64,000 nt of DNA from Mucilaginibacter sp. GTDB lineage: Bacteria > Bacteroidota > Bacteroidia > Sphingobacteriales > Sphingobacteriaceae. Position 1 is the stretch's first letter; each line of letters begins with the position of its first letter. A program made the translations under genes and the position numbers. Positions 48,046 through 57,375 of the stretch are shown one piece after another. The stretch lies in NCBI RefSeq assembly GCF_025359345.1, contig NZ_JANYGQ010000017.1, positions 124,001-188,000 of the forward strand. Reading direction: 5' to 3'. Under the pieces are notes generated by a model that was given only the letters and a program-made list of their open reading frames with translations, ran no database searches and had not been told where the DNA came from.

Positions 48046-48828
48046 TTACTTTCCCTTAAACTCTGCCTTCCGTTTTCCTAAAAATGCTGCGACGCCTTCT
48101 TTAAAATCATCGGTCCCGAAGCATTTACCAAATTCCTGTATTTCGGTTTCAAAACCATTAACGCCATCACGGGCGCCGGCATTTACTGAGGTTATGGCTG
48201 CCGCGATAGCAAGTGGGGCGCGTGTCAGGATTTTATTTAGTAACTCATCCGCCTTTGTTAACAACTCTTCCTGGCTGACGACGTGATTAACCAAACCAAG
48301 GTTCAGTGCCTCCGGGGCGGTTATCATGTCGGCCGTCATTATCATTTCCAGGGCCTTGCCTTTGCCAACTAATTGGGTTAAACGTTGCGTGCCGCCATAG
48401 CCCGGTATTAGTCCTAATGAAACTTCGGGGAGACCCATTTTTGCATTGTCAGATGCTATGCGGATATGGCAGGCCATGGCAAGTTCAAGGCCGCCGCCAA
48501 GTGCGAAACCGTTTATAGCGGCAATCACAGGCTTGTTACCATTTTCAATAAAATCAAACACGGTGGTATGGCCAAGCAGCGCGAGCTCGGTGCCGACTTT
48601 AACGTCCAGGCTGGCAAATTCGGCAATATCAGCTCCTGCGACAAAAGCCTTTTGGCCTGCGCCGGTTATTATTATGCCGCCTATTTCCGGGCTTTTGAAA
48701 GCATTCGTAAAAGCGGTATGCAATTCAGCAATGGTAGCTTTATTAAGCGCATTCAGCTTGCTTTCGCGGTTGATAATGATATATTGAATGCGGCCCTTAT
48801 TTTCGATCAGCAGATTTTCGAACGCCAT
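48046..48828 (-). CDS. Enoyl-CoA hydratase/isomerase (crotonase) family protein
   Basis: 260 residues. Oxyanion-hole segments are IIITGAGQKAFVAGADIAEF and NGFALGGGLELAMACHIRIA. The catalytic glutamates of hydratases would sit in GLPEVSLGLIPGYGGTQRL (E aligned after LP) and near the former. This fits an enoyl-CoA hydratase in fatty or amino-acid breakdown, but crotonase substrates vary. The B12-binding gene lies 12 bp upstream on the same strand, so an acyl-CoA (propionate/branched-chain) catabolic role is possible. Confidence 0.9.
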   Translation of the reverse strand: MAFENLLIENKGRIQYIIINRESKLNALNKATIAELHTAFTNAFKSPEIGGIIITGAGQKAFVAGADIAEFASLDVKVGTELALLGHTTVFDFIENGNKPVIAAINGFALGGGLELAMACHIRIASDNAKMGLPEVSLGLIPGYGGTQRLTQLVGKGKALEMIMTADMITAPEALNLGLVNHVVSQEELLTKADELLNKILTRAPLAIAAAITSVNAGARDGVNGFETEIQEFGKCFGTDDFKEGVAAFLGKRKAEFKGK

Positions 48829-48840
48829 GGTGCGGGGATA

Positions 48841-49260
48841 TTAAAAATTACGGTGCTGGTGCACCCATTCGGTTATGTATTTTACAATTTCCAGGGTAGT
48901 GGTCCCGGGTGGAAAAAGCTCGCCAACGCCAATTTTTTTCAGCTCGTCCATATCCTCCTGCGGTATAATGCCGCCGCCGGTAACCAGCACATCATCCATG
49001 TTTTTTTGTTTGATGAGGTTGATAATTTTTGGAAAAACCGTCATGTGTGCCCCGGATAGTATGGAAATGCCGATAGCGTCAACATCTTCCTGAAGAGCGG
49101 TATTCACTACCATTTCGGGTGTTTGGCGCAGACCGGTATAAATTACCTCCATACCTGCGTCGCGAAGTGAAGTAGCAATAATGCGTGCACCACGGTCGTG
49201 CCCGTCGAGCCCGACTTTGGCAACCAGCACACGAATAGGACGATTAAAGGTTTTGCTCAT
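48841..49260 (-). CDS. Cobalamin-binding small protein, methylmalonyl-CoA mutase C-terminal type
   Basis: 139 residues consisting only of the B12-binding Rossmann domain. The lower-ligand motif D19-x-H21-x-x-G24 is in [15 protein letters not shown]; later blocks are [17 protein letters not shown] and [20 protein letters not shown] and [14 protein letters not shown]. In many bacteria this stands as a separate subunit of methylmalonyl-CoA mutase or a related acyl-CoA mutase. The catalytic subunit is outside the window. It forms a unit with the crotonase gene (12 bp). Confidence 0.9.
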   Translation of the reverse strand: MSKTFNRPIRVLVAKVGLDGHDRGARIIATSLRDAGMEVIYTGLRQTPEMVVNTALQEDVDAIGISILSGAHMTVFPKIINLIKQKNMDDVLVTGGGIIPQEDMDELKKIGVGELFPPGTTTLEIVKYITEWVHQHRNF

Positions 49261-49375
49261 AAATTAGTCAAAGCTAAAAAACTAATTTCGTTTCGCAAGG
49301 GTAAGGGAAATGCCTTGTGGTACTTTGAGAAAATAACGCTATAAAAAAGCTATTAGGCGAAAACGTTCCTTTGCC

Positions 49376-50353
49376 TTATATAGCCAATATCTCCACAATC
49401 TTTAAAAAGTCGGGATTAATTTCGCCAATATGTTTGGTGGCATGTTCAAAGGGCGTGTAAACAATATCGTTGTGTATTAAACCAACCATTTCGTTGCGAT
49501 GGCCAGCCATCAGCGCCTCAACAGCGGCAACACCTACACGACTTGCAAGTACACGATCCATACACGATGGCCTTCCCCCGCGCTGTATGTGGCCAAGTAC
49601 CGATACGCGGGTATCGTAATTAGGGAATTTTTCTTTTATCTGGCGACCTACTTCAAAAGCATCGCCTGCTTCGCCATTTTCGGCAAGCATAATTATTTTT
49701 GACGATTTGTCTTTACGGCCGCTCTCAAGCTTGTCGAAAACCGCCTGTATATCGGTTTTGGTTTCGGGTATCAAAATTGTTTCGGCGCCGGCAGCTATAC
49801 CGGTGCGCAGGGCAATCAGGCCCGAGTCGCGGCCCATTACCTCTACAATAAACAGCCTGTCGTGCGATTCTGCTGTGTCACGTATTTTATCAACCGCGTC
49901 AATTACAGTATTAATAGCAGTATCATAGCCAATGGTAAAATCGGTGCCGCAAAGGTCATTATCAATTGTGCCGGGTAATCCTACAACCGGGATGTCGTAC
50001 TCTTCACCAAAAACGCGTGCACCACGGAAGGTACCATCGCCGCCAATAGCAACAAGGGCGTCGACGTTATGCTTTTTTAAATTTTCGTAAGCGGTTTTGC
50101 GGCCTTCCGGGGTGCGAAACTGGTCGCTGCGGGCGGTTTTTAATATAGTGCCGCCACGCTGTATAATATTCGAAACCGATTTACGGTCCATCGGGAATAA
50201 ATCACCCTTTATCATGCCATCGTAACCCCGGCGAATGCCCGTTACCGCCAAACCATAATAAATAGATGAACGAACAACCGCCCTTATGGCAGCGTTCATG
50301 CCCGGTGAATCGCCGCCGGAAGTAAAAAGCCCTATATTTTTAATTTGCGTCAT
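49376..50353 (-). CDS. pfkA: ATP-dependent 6-phosphofructokinase
   Basis: 325 residues, standard bacterial Pfk length. Motifs: GLFTSGGDSPGMNAAIRAVV (ATP loop), GGDGTFRGARVF (GGDGT of the ATP-dependent type), PGTIDNDLCGTDFTIGYDTA (catalytic D in TIDND), VEVMGRDSGLIAL and LGHIQRGGRPSCMDRVLA. It phosphorylates fructose 6-phosphate in glycolysis. A single gene on the minus strand. Confidence 0.96.
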   Translation of the reverse strand: MTQIKNIGLFTSGGDSPGMNAAIRAVVRSSIYYGLAVTGIRRGYDGMIKGDLFPMDRKSVSNIIQRGGTILKTARSDQFRTPEGRKTAYENLKKHNVDALVAIGGDGTFRGARVFGEEYDIPVVGLPGTIDNDLCGTDFTIGYDTAINTVIDAVDKIRDTAESHDRLFIVEVMGRDSGLIALRTGIAAGAETILIPETKTDIQAVFDKLESGRKDKSSKIIMLAENGEAGDAFEVGRQIKEKFPNYDTRVSVLGHIQRGGRPSCMDRVLASRVGVAAVEALMAGHRNEMVGLIHNDIVYTPFEHATKHIGEINPDFLKIVEILAI

Positions 50354-50582
50354 TGTGTGAGTGGCGCTGTCCGCTCTGTAAAAAGTACCTGAAACAATGC
50401 TTTAATAACGTAAAAACGGCGTTAACCGGTACATTTTTAAAGTCGCCGCGAATTTACACTATTTTTTCGGGTAAGGGGAGGGTTTTTGAAAAATGAACAG
50501 AGAATAGGTGCGTATTATTCGAGCCAGTTGAACCAGGCGGTATGCGGGTGTTAATCTGTGAGTTCCTCAGATCAGTTTTAAA

Positions 50583-50618
50583 AAAAAGCTGGCCGGCATT
50601 TTGGCCGACCAGCTTTTT
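50583..50618. terminator. Intrinsic terminator, bidirectional
   Basis: AAAAAGCTGG(C)CGG pairs with (G)GCCGACCAGCTTTTT, giving a stem of about 13 bp. It is just beyond the stop of the small YtxH-like gene at 50637. Confidence 0.88.
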
Positions 50619-50636
50619 AATAACGTTTAGATAACC

Positions 50637-50840
50637 TTAAAAGTTAGCCCTAACCTCTTCGGCTGTCTGACTAACTTTGCCAAGTGCGTCCTGGGCCAAA
50701 TGTTTTGCTTTTTCAAACCAATCAGGCGCATTATCTGCAAGGTCCTCTATAATCGAGCGGCCGTCCGCATTTTTTTTGGTGATGTAGTTAATACCGTATC
50801 CTACGGCAGCGCCAACTATAATAAATTTAAATATGCTCAT
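50637..50840 (-). CDS. Small YtxH-like membrane protein
   Basis: 67 residues. A membrane helix (FKFIIVGAAVGYGINYI) is followed by a charged amphipathic tail (DGRSIIEDLADNAPDWFEKA, KVSQTAEEVRANF), as in YtxH-type proteins. It stands alone with its own terminator. The function is unknown. Confidence 0.7.
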   Translation of the reverse strand: MSIFKFIIVGAAVGYGINYITKKNADGRSIIEDLADNAPDWFEKAKHLAQDALGKVSQTAEEVRANF

Positions 50841-51090
50841 AATTTTATGTTTTTACTAAAACGGTGTTTAGTGGATAATGTTTTTTGAAGCCGGATATTT
50901 AACAGTTAAACCATAGCTCCGGAAAGGCAAAATCCACTTGGGCAGATCGCGGAACTGCGCTAAAACACAGAGCTAAAATGTCGTCGACGTGAAATCCGGC
51001 ATTAAATTAATTATTTATCCACCTAACTTTATCTCTTCAGTTTTGTATATAGTAATGTAGATTACCACTTTTTTAATGTAGATACTCCCT

Positions 51091-52722
51091 ATGAAGAGAT
51101 TTTTGCCCGTTTTGCTACTGCTGTTGGTGGCATGTAAACAAAAAGACTACAATGCCGATTTGCTTGTTAAAAATGCAGTTGTTTACACAGTAGATGACAA
51201 ATTTAGCACTGCCGACGCCTTTGTTGTAACGGCAGGCAAAATAGTAGCTGTTGGCAGGGCCGATAGCTTGCAGGAAAAATATAATGCCCACGAGGTGGTT
51301 GATGCAGGCGGCAAGGCTGTCTACCCAGGTTTCATTGACGCACATGCGCATTTTTACGAATATGGCCTTGGCTTGCAGGAAGCTGCACTTGATGATACAA
51401 AAAGCTGGCAGGAAGTAGTTGATTCGGTGCAGTCATTCGCTGCCAAAAACCCCGAAGGCTGGATAGTTGGCCGCGGCTGGGATCAAAACAAATGGAAAGT
51501 AAAAGAATTCCCCAATAAAGCTAAGCTCGACTCATTGTTTCCGGCCCGCCCGGTAATATTGAGCCGGATAGACGGGCACGCTGTGATGGTTAACCAGGCT
51601 GCTTTAAATTTAGCCGGCGTTAAACCCGGTCAAACTATAATAGGCGGTAAAATTGAAACCATAAACGGCAAGCTTACGGGCCTGATGATTGATAATGCCG
51701 AAGGAATAATTACCCGTAAAATACCGCCCCCAACCGAGCAAGTTACACAAAAAGCTTTTATGGAAGCACAGCAAAACTGCTTTGCAGTTGGTTTAACAAC
51801 TGTTGACGATTGTGGCCTCCCTTATACTATGGTAAATACCATTGCCCAGCTGCAACACAAAGGCACCTTGAAAATGCGCATGTATGTAATGCTGAGTGAT
51901 AATGCCGACAACTACGATTACCTGTTTAAACGCGGAGCTTACAAAACCCCGTCGCTAAATGTGCGGGCGTTTAAAGTTTACGCCGATGGTGCGCTTGGCT
52001 CGCGTGGTGCATGCCTGCTTAAGCCATACGCCGACCAGAAAAACTGGAGCGGATTTTTATTGAGCCAGCAAAAGCATTATGAAGAAGTAGCACAAAAAAT
52101 AGCAGCCCATGGTTTCCAGATGTGTACCCATGCTATTGGCGACTCGGCAAACCGGGTGATATTAAAAGTATATGCAAGTGTTTTAAAAGGTAAAAATGAT
52201 AAGCGCTGGCGCATCGAACACTCGCAGATAGTGGCGCCCGAAGACGTTAAGCTTTTTGGTGAATACAGCGTAATCCCATCTGTTCAACCAACTCATGCAA
52301 CATCTGATATGAATTGGGCCGGCACCCGGCTTGGCAAGCAACGCCTCAAAAGCGGCTATGCCTACAAGCAACTGTTGGACCAAAATGGCTGGATGCCCCT
52401 TGGTACTGACTTCCCGGTCGAAAACATTAACCCAATGTACACGTTTTATGCAGCAGTGGAGCGTAAGGATTTAAAAGGACTCCCCGAAGGTGGATTCCAG
52501 ATGGAAAATGCCATCAGCCGTAAAGAAGCATTGCAGGGTATGACCATTTGGGCAGCTAAAGCAAATTTTGAAGAAAAGGAAAAAGGCAGCATTGAACCCG
52601 GCAAGTTTGCCGATTTTGTGATACTCGACGATGATATTATGAAAGCCAACGGCTCAGCATTGCCCAAAATAAAAGTATTAAAAACATTTATAAACGGAGA
52701 GCAGGTTTATGCTAAGAAATAG
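51091..52722 (+). CDS. Lipoprotein amidohydrolase of the YtcJ-like family
   Basis: 543 residues with a lipobox (LLLLLVACKQKD, lipidated C15). Metal-site motifs: HAHFYEYGLG (first HxH), GRGWDQNKW, FKVYADGALGSRGACLL, CTHAIGDSANRVIL, RWRIEHSQIVAPED and PLGTDFPVENINPMYTFYAA. YtcJ relatives hydrolyse amide bonds in N-substituted amines and other compounds; the substrate is unknown. The following GH3-tail/serine hydrolase gene overlaps its end by 14 bp, so they are translated from one message and may act in one catabolic or wall-recycling task. Confidence 0.9.
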   Translation: MKRFLPVLLLLLVACKQKDYNADLLVKNAVVYTVDDKFSTADAFVVTAGKIVAVGRADSLQEKYNAHEVVDAGGKAVYPGFIDAHAHFYEYGLGLQEAALDDTKSWQEVVDSVQSFAAKNPEGWIVGRGWDQNKWKVKEFPNKAKLDSLFPARPVILSRIDGHAVMVNQAALNLAGVKPGQTIIGGKIETINGKLTGLMIDNAEGIITRKIPPPTEQVTQKAFMEAQQNCFAVGLTTVDDCGLPYTMVNTIAQLQHKGTLKMRMYVMLSDNADNYDYLFKRGAYKTPSLNVRAFKVYADGALGSRGACLLKPYADQKNWSGFLLSQQKHYEEVAQKIAAHGFQMCTHAIGDSANRVILKVYASVLKGKNDKRWRIEHSQIVAPEDVKLFGEYSVIPSVQPTHATSDMNWAGTRLGKQRLKSGYAYKQLLDQNGWMPLGTDFPVENINPMYTFYAAVERKDLKGLPEGGFQMENAISRKEALQGMTIWAAKANFEEKEKGSIEPGKFADFVILDDDIMKANGSALPKIKVLKTFINGEQVYAKK

Positions 52723-54529
52723 GTGGCGCTTATCCCCCATTATAGTTTTAACAGGATTCATATTATTCAATTCGGCTTGTGCACAAAATCCTCCATTTAC
52801 CGGCCAGGCATATGTTAATGAAGAAAAACTGGTTGAGAAATCTACAGTGCTGTTAAACAACGCATCGTATTTAATCCCCCTGCAAAACCTGGAGCAATTG
52901 AAAGTCGCCAGCATCCATTTTTCGAATGTGTATGCAAAAAATTTCGATAGTTTGCTAAACAAGTATACCAGGGTTACTTCATATAGCGGCAACGACTATA
53001 CCGGCATTAAAAACCTGGATGACTTATCATCCGACCTTAAATTTTATAACACACTTGTTGTACAGGTAAATGATGCTGATTTAAATAATTCGCTACTGCT
53101 TAATTTCATCAATACCAATCAAAAAGTAAAAAATGTAATCGTAGCACTATTCGGCACCAATGTGGGGCTGGCTAAGCTGACAAACACGGCGGTGCCGGTC
53201 ATATGGTGCCAACGCGTAACCCCGGTATCCGCGTTTTACAGCGCCCAGGCCATTTTTGGCGGTGTAGCTGTAACACAAAAACTTACCCGGTATGTGTCCC
53301 CGGTTTATAATACGGGCATGGGTTTTGTCACTAATAAAATACGCCTGCAATATACCGTACCCGAAGACGCAGGCATGAGCACGTCAAGTCTTACCGGGAT
53401 TGATAACATAGCTATAGAAGCCATGCAGGAACAGGCTACGCCTGGCTGCGTGGTGCTGGTAGCGCGCGATGGGAAAGTGATATTCAATAAGGCTTATGGC
53501 TATCATACCTATAGCAAAACCATGCCTGATAAACTAACCGATATTTTTGACGTTGCATCCATGACCAAAATATCGGCAACTACAATGGAGGCCATGCAGC
53601 TTACTGACCAGGGGAAATTAAACGTCGACTCCACGCTCGGCTACTACCTGCCCCAGGCGCGCAAAACCAACAAGAATGATTTAACGGTTCGCGAAGTGCT
53701 GGAACACCAGGCCGGGCTGATACCCGATATACCAACTTTTGATAAGGTAAAACCAACGGACCATACACCTGATTCATCAACGTTTTATCCAACCAAAGTA
53801 AATGAGAACTATTTTTTGCGGAAGGATTATTTTAAAGATGTGATGTGGCCCGAAATGCTAAACTCGCCCGTAAAAACCAGGGGACAGTATGTATACAGCG
53901 ATTTAAGCATGTGCTTTATGCAGCAGGTTGAAGAAACTGTTACCGCAACGCCGCTTAATGTGTATGTTCAAAAACAATTTTACGACCCATTAGGAATGCA
54001 GACCGCCGGCTTTCTGCCGCTTTATCGTTTTCCCGTCGACCAGATTATACCTACCGAAGACGACAAAAAAGACAGGCATGCGCTGCTTGATGGTTTTGTA
54101 CATGACCCAACTGCTGCGTTAATGGGCGGTGTTGCAGGCCACGCCGGCTTATTTGCCAGTGCTAACGACCTTGCCATATTATACCAGATGATGCTTAACC
54201 GAGGCACTTATGGTGGCGTTGAATACATCAAACCTGCTACCGTAGATAAGTTTACCGCAAAGCAATCAAATGTAAGCCGCAGGGGACTAGGTTTCGACCG
54301 CTGGGACCCAATGGTCGACCACCATTACCCCTCAAAACTGGCATCAACCGAGGCCTACGGCCACACCGGTTTTACCGGCACCTGTGTTTGGGTCGACCCG
54401 AAATATAACCTGGTGTATATATTTTTATCAAACCGGGTACACCCTAATGTTAGCAGTAAGTTGTCAAGCCTGAATATCCGCCCCAGGATACAGGATGTAA
54501 TTTATGAAGCTATTCAGAAGGGGATGTAG
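52709..54529 (+). CDS. Serine hydrolase with an N-terminal GH3-C-like domain
   Basis: 606 residues, likely lipoprotein (FILFNSAC, C24). Residues about 35-215 resemble the C-terminal (non-catalytic-acid) domain of GH3 beta-N-acetylglucosaminidases (STVLLNNASYLIPLQNLEQL, VVALFGTNVGLAKL, SAFYSAQAIFGGVAVTQKL). Residues 220-600 form a beta-lactamase-fold hydrolase: S284-M-T-K287, YSDLS (YxN-type position) and HTGFTGTCVW (H/KTG). Large Bacteroidota proteins join a full GH3 barrel to this serine hydrolase; here the catalytic GH3 barrel is missing. It overlaps the amidohydrolase gene by 14 bp. Confidence 0.82.
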   Translation: MLRNRWRLSPIIVLTGFILFNSACAQNPPFTGQAYVNEEKLVEKSTVLLNNASYLIPLQNLEQLKVASIHFSNVYAKNFDSLLNKYTRVTSYSGNDYTGIKNLDDLSSDLKFYNTLVVQVNDADLNNSLLLNFINTNQKVKNVIVALFGTNVGLAKLTNTAVPVIWCQRVTPVSAFYSAQAIFGGVAVTQKLTRYVSPVYNTGMGFVTNKIRLQYTVPEDAGMSTSSLTGIDNIAIEAMQEQATPGCVVLVARDGKVIFNKAYGYHTYSKTMPDKLTDIFDVASMTKISATTMEAMQLTDQGKLNVDSTLGYYLPQARKTNKNDLTVREVLEHQAGLIPDIPTFDKVKPTDHTPDSSTFYPTKVNENYFLRKDYFKDVMWPEMLNSPVKTRGQYVYSDLSMCFMQQVEETVTATPLNVYVQKQFYDPLGMQTAGFLPLYRFPVDQIIPTEDDKKDRHALLDGFVHDPTAALMGGVAGHAGLFASANDLAILYQMMLNRGTYGGVEYIKPATVDKFTAKQSNVSRRGLGFDRWDPMVDHHYPSKLASTEAYGHTGFTGTCVWVDPKYNLVYIFLSNRVHPNVSSKLSSLNIRPRIQDVIYEAIQKGM

Positions 54530-54538
54530 GAGAATGTT

Positions 54539-54621
54539 TGAACCATGATTTGCTTGATTAAGGGATTTCTTGATTTGTCACGCCTCCCCCTAATCCGTTA
54601 ATCAAGCGAATCGTGGTTCAA
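54539..54621. repeat. Intergenic inverted repeat TGAACCATGATTTGCTTGAT
   Basis: The left arm 54539-54570 and the right arm 54590-54621 pair over about 31 bases with roughly four mismatches. It lies directly after the serine hydrolase gene. A related element is at 38270-38365. Confidence 0.85.
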
Positions 54622-54646
54622 GGAAATAAATCCCTAACTTTAGGTA

Positions 54647-55453
54647 ATGAATTACTTCACCATTCCACCAACTATAGCCCTGAAACCTTATGTAAGGTAC
54701 TTTTGGGTGTTGGAGCATGAGTTTGGAATCAATGAAGATTCGTATATCTATCGTTCGGTGGCCGATGGTTGTGTAGAGATAGTTTTCCATTACCAGTCGG
54801 CTTTTGACGAATTGGTGGCTGATGGCCCGGCGCATAATTGGCAATCAGGCATTCATTTTCAGTCGAGCCAGTACAGGCGGTTCGAAACAAAGCAGGGTTT
54901 TGGCATTTTTGGCGCCTATATTTATCCTTTTGCTGTTCCTTATTTCTTTAACGTACCATCGGAAAGAACCAGTAATGAAATGTTATCGCTGGATACATTT
55001 TTAGGTAACGGCGGCACCGAACTTGAAGAAAAAATAATGACAGCACCCGATAATTATAAACGGGCCGAATTGCTGGCGGCTTTCCTGGAACACCGTTTAT
55101 TACATGCCCGCATTAAAGATAACGCTATTGCAACTTCCATAAAACATGTCATCCACGCAGGGGAACTAAATACGGTTGAGCAACTGGCTTATAAATTTAA
55201 CCTTTCCACGCGGCAGTTCGACAGGAAGTTTAAGGAATATGCAGGCTTCAGCCCCAAGATGTATATGCGCCTGTTACGATTGAGCAACGCCCTAAAACAA
55301 CAGTGCAACAACAAGCCGTTGAGCCAGATAGCATACGAATGCGGCTATTACGACCAATCGCATTTTATACATGACGTAAAAGCATTTACCGGCTATCATC
55401 CCGGCTTTTACTTTTCCGGCAAAGCCGAAGGGACAGAATACCTGTATGTTTAA
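54647..55453 (+). CDS. AraC-family transcription regulator
   Basis: 268 residues. An N-terminal sensor domain of the type found in many Bacteroidota AraC proteins (PTIALKPYVRYFWVLEHEF, then DGCVEIVFHYQSAFDELV) is followed by a C-terminal AraC double helix-turn-helix from about 165 (ELNTVEQLAYKFNLSTRQFD RKFKEY, then PLSQIAYECGYYDQSHFIHD, VKAFTGYHPGFY). It binds DNA and should regulate nearby genes, perhaps the VOC gene 63 bp downstream; this is inference. Confidence 0.9.
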   Translation: MNYFTIPPTIALKPYVRYFWVLEHEFGINEDSYIYRSVADGCVEIVFHYQSAFDELVADGPAHNWQSGIHFQSSQYRRFETKQGFGIFGAYIYPFAVPYFFNVPSERTSNEMLSLDTFLGNGGTELEEKIMTAPDNYKRAELLAAFLEHRLLHARIKDNAIATSIKHVIHAGELNTVEQLAYKFNLSTRQFDRKFKEYAGFSPKMYMRLLRLSNALKQQCNNKPLSQIAYECGYYDQSHFIHDVKAFTGYHPGFYFSGKAEGTEYLYV

Positions 55454-55516
55454 GATGTCTTGTTTTTACAATTTATAACGGCAGGCGGCCTTTACTTTTG
55501 ATAAAAAAAGACAAAC

Positions 55517-55906
55517 ATGGAAAATGTAAATATCCCCGAGGGCTACCCTCAACTAATGCCTTACCTGGTAATTGAAAACGCAGCCGCATTTATGGCCTTT
55601 ACTCAAAAAGTATTCGGCGCAACCGAAAAGTTTAAAACCATGCGCGACGAGCATACAATTATGCACGCCGAAATGGCAATTGGCAACAGCGTAATTATGC
55701 TTGCCGACGCTACGAAGCAGTTTGCTGTTCAAAATGCCGGCATGTTTATTTATGTGGATGACTGCGATACCGTTTTTCAGAAAGCGCTTGATAATGGCGC
55801 CACAACCCTGATGCCCCCTGCCGACCAAAACTATGGCCGTAGCGGAGGGGTTAACGATGCTTTTGGCAATACGTGGTGGGTAACAAGTGTAGCGGCATTG
55901 CTATAA
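55517..55906 (+). CDS. VOC-fold (PhnB/glyoxalase-like) protein
   Basis: 129 residues with a duplicated beta-alpha-beta-beta-beta VOC fold: PQLMPYLVIENAAAFMAFTQ KVF, DEHTIMHAEMAIGNSVIMLA, then FIYVDDCDTVFQKALDNGA and MPPADQNYGRSGGVNDAFGNTWWV. This is the PhnB-like branch; metal ligands are not certain and the reaction is unknown. A TACTTTTG box (55493-55500) lies 16 bases before its start, so it has its own promoter. Confidence 0.87.
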   Translation: MENVNIPEGYPQLMPYLVIENAAAFMAFTQKVFGATEKFKTMRDEHTIMHAEMAIGNSVIMLADATKQFAVQNAGMFIYVDDCDTVFQKALDNGATTLMPPADQNYGRSGGVNDAFGNTWWVTSVAALL

Positions 55907-55932
55907 CGTATAATGCCGCTTGCTTTTTATTG

Positions 55933-56430
55933 CTACTTATGCGCATGTCCCCAAAAATAGCCTGCAATTAGTGCTACAATTATAAGCGCCCAAAGAATAT
56001 ACTGCCGGGTTTGGCGGGCGTTTACGGTTTTTTTAAGTTCGCTTATTTCAGCCTGGTTGGCCAGTTTTTCGTTTTGCAGGCGCATGTTTTGCTGCTGAAG
56101 TTTGGCAAGCGTGCCGCCCACTTCCATTGGTTTTTGCTGCTCCAGATGGTAGCGCCGGGAAAAGCCGCCTTCTTTTAAAAATTTTTCGCCTTTGGGTTTC
56201 AGGATGAGCCTCTCGGGTAACTCATAGTCGCCGTGTTTGCCCGATTCGGCTATAAGGTCCTCGCGGGCCAGCGCCTGCACCATGGCAAAGGCCGAGGCTT
56301 CGTCGTTATCGAAAAGCTCGAGCAGTTGCCCGCGCGTCAGGCTGTCGGGAATGCCGAAGGCTTCCAGCACCGCGTCAAGCATTTCGCACTCATATTCATT
56401 CAGATCCGTCATCGCTGCAAATTTCGCCAT
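55933..56430 (-). CDS. Tail-anchored protein with winged-helix-like and coiled-coil parts, function unknown
   Basis: ATG 56430 (MAKFAAMTDLNEYECEMLDA) gives 165 residues; an in-frame ATG at 56448 is less likely. Residues 5-95 look like a winged-helix-type domain (GQLLELFDNDEASAFAMVQA LAREDLIAE, PERLILKPKGEKFLKEGG). Then comes a coiled coil (KLQQQNMRLQNEKLANQAEI) and a single membrane helix near the C-terminus (YILWALIIVALIAGYFWG). The topology points to a membrane-tethered sensor or scaffold; the name is unknown. Confidence 0.7.
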   Translation of the reverse strand: MAKFAAMTDLNEYECEMLDAVLEAFGIPDSLTRGQLLELFDNDEASAFAMVQALAREDLIAESGKHGDYELPERLILKPKGEKFLKEGGFSRRYHLEQQKPMEVGGTLAKLQQQNMRLQNEKLANQAEISELKKTVNARQTRQYILWALIIVALIAGYFWGHAHK

Positions 56431-56566
56431 AATTAAAGAACAAGGCAAGTGGGAAAATGTTATAGTATAAAACGCAGGCTAAAAAAATTGTTGCGAATAT
56501 ACCAGTAAACAAAATTTGCAGTTCACCCCCTCTGCTGCGCAAAGAGGGAAGGGAATAGAGACTACC

Positions 56567-57325
56567 TCACTTTTTCTTAATGGTGTTCTTCACCGGCCTT
56601 GCTGCTTTTACGATATCAAAAGCATCATCAGCCTGGGCTTTGGTTTTTACGGGGGCTGGTTTGTCGGCAAGTTCGGCTAATATGGTGCGGCCGCCTTTTA
56701 CTACCTGGCCAAGCTCAACTTTAATTTCGGTACCAAGAGGTAAAAACACATCCACCCGGCTGCCGAATTTGATAAAGCCAAACTGTTCGCCCTGACTTAC
56801 CACGTCGCCTTCTTTTACATACCACACAATGCGGCGGGCAAGCGCACCGGCAATCTGGCGGAACAATATAACTACACCGTCCTCGTTTTCAATCGCAATG
56901 GTGGTACGCTCGTTTTCGGTAGACGATTTTGGGTGCCAGGCCACCAGGTATTTGCCTTTGTGGTACCTGAAATATTTTATAACGCCGGCTATAGGGTTGC
57001 GGTTAATATGCACGTTAATAGGCGACATAAAAACTGATAGCTGTATGCGTCTATCTTTCAAAAACTCAGTTTCCTCGGTTTCTTCAATCACCACTACTTT
57101 GCCATCAGCGGGGCATAGCACGTGTTTGTTGTGCGCTTCGATGGTGATTTTAGGGCTGCGGAAAAACTGTACGATGATTACAAAAAGGAAAAACGACAGG
57201 ATATAAACTATCCATTTTACAACATGAGCTTCGGGGAAGTAAAATTGTATAAACGCATTCAGTATAAATATAAACAGTATGCAAATGGCTAAGGAAGTGT
57301 ATCCTTCTTTATGAAAAGTCATCAT
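56567..57325 (-). CDS. psd: Phosphatidylserine decarboxylase family protein
   Basis: 252 residues. Two N-terminal membrane helices (about 8-26 and 32-51) precede the catalytic part: AHNKHVLCPADGKVVVIEE, RIQLSVFMSPINVHINRNPI, GKYLVAWHPKSSTENERTTI and the processing region QFGFIKFGSRVDVFLPLGTE, with the G-S cleavage that makes the pyruvoyl group. It makes phosphatidylethanolamine. It is the last gene of the phospholipid operon; a TAGTTTTG box at 57368-57375 (minus strand) may give it a promoter of its own. The C-terminal Lys/Pro-rich tail is longer than usual. Confidence 0.93.
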   Translation of the reverse strand: MMTFHKEGYTSLAICILFIFILNAFIQFYFPEAHVVKWIVYILSFFLFVIIVQFFRSPKITIEAHNKHVLCPADGKVVVIEETEETEFLKDRRIQLSVFMSPINVHINRNPIAGVIKYFRYHKGKYLVAWHPKSSTENERTTIAIENEDGVVILFRQIAGALARRIVWYVKEGDVVSQGEQFGFIKFGSRVDVFLPLGTEIKVELGQVVKGGRTILAELADKPAPVKTKAQADDAFDIVKAARPVKNTIKKK

Positions 57326-57375
57326 TGGGGTTGTTTGTTATAGTGCTATTGTATGCTGATAATTTTGCAAAACTA

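Noticed and set aside
51010..51030. DnaA box near TTATCCACC
   Set aside because: Last base does not match, and no second box is near; treated as chance.
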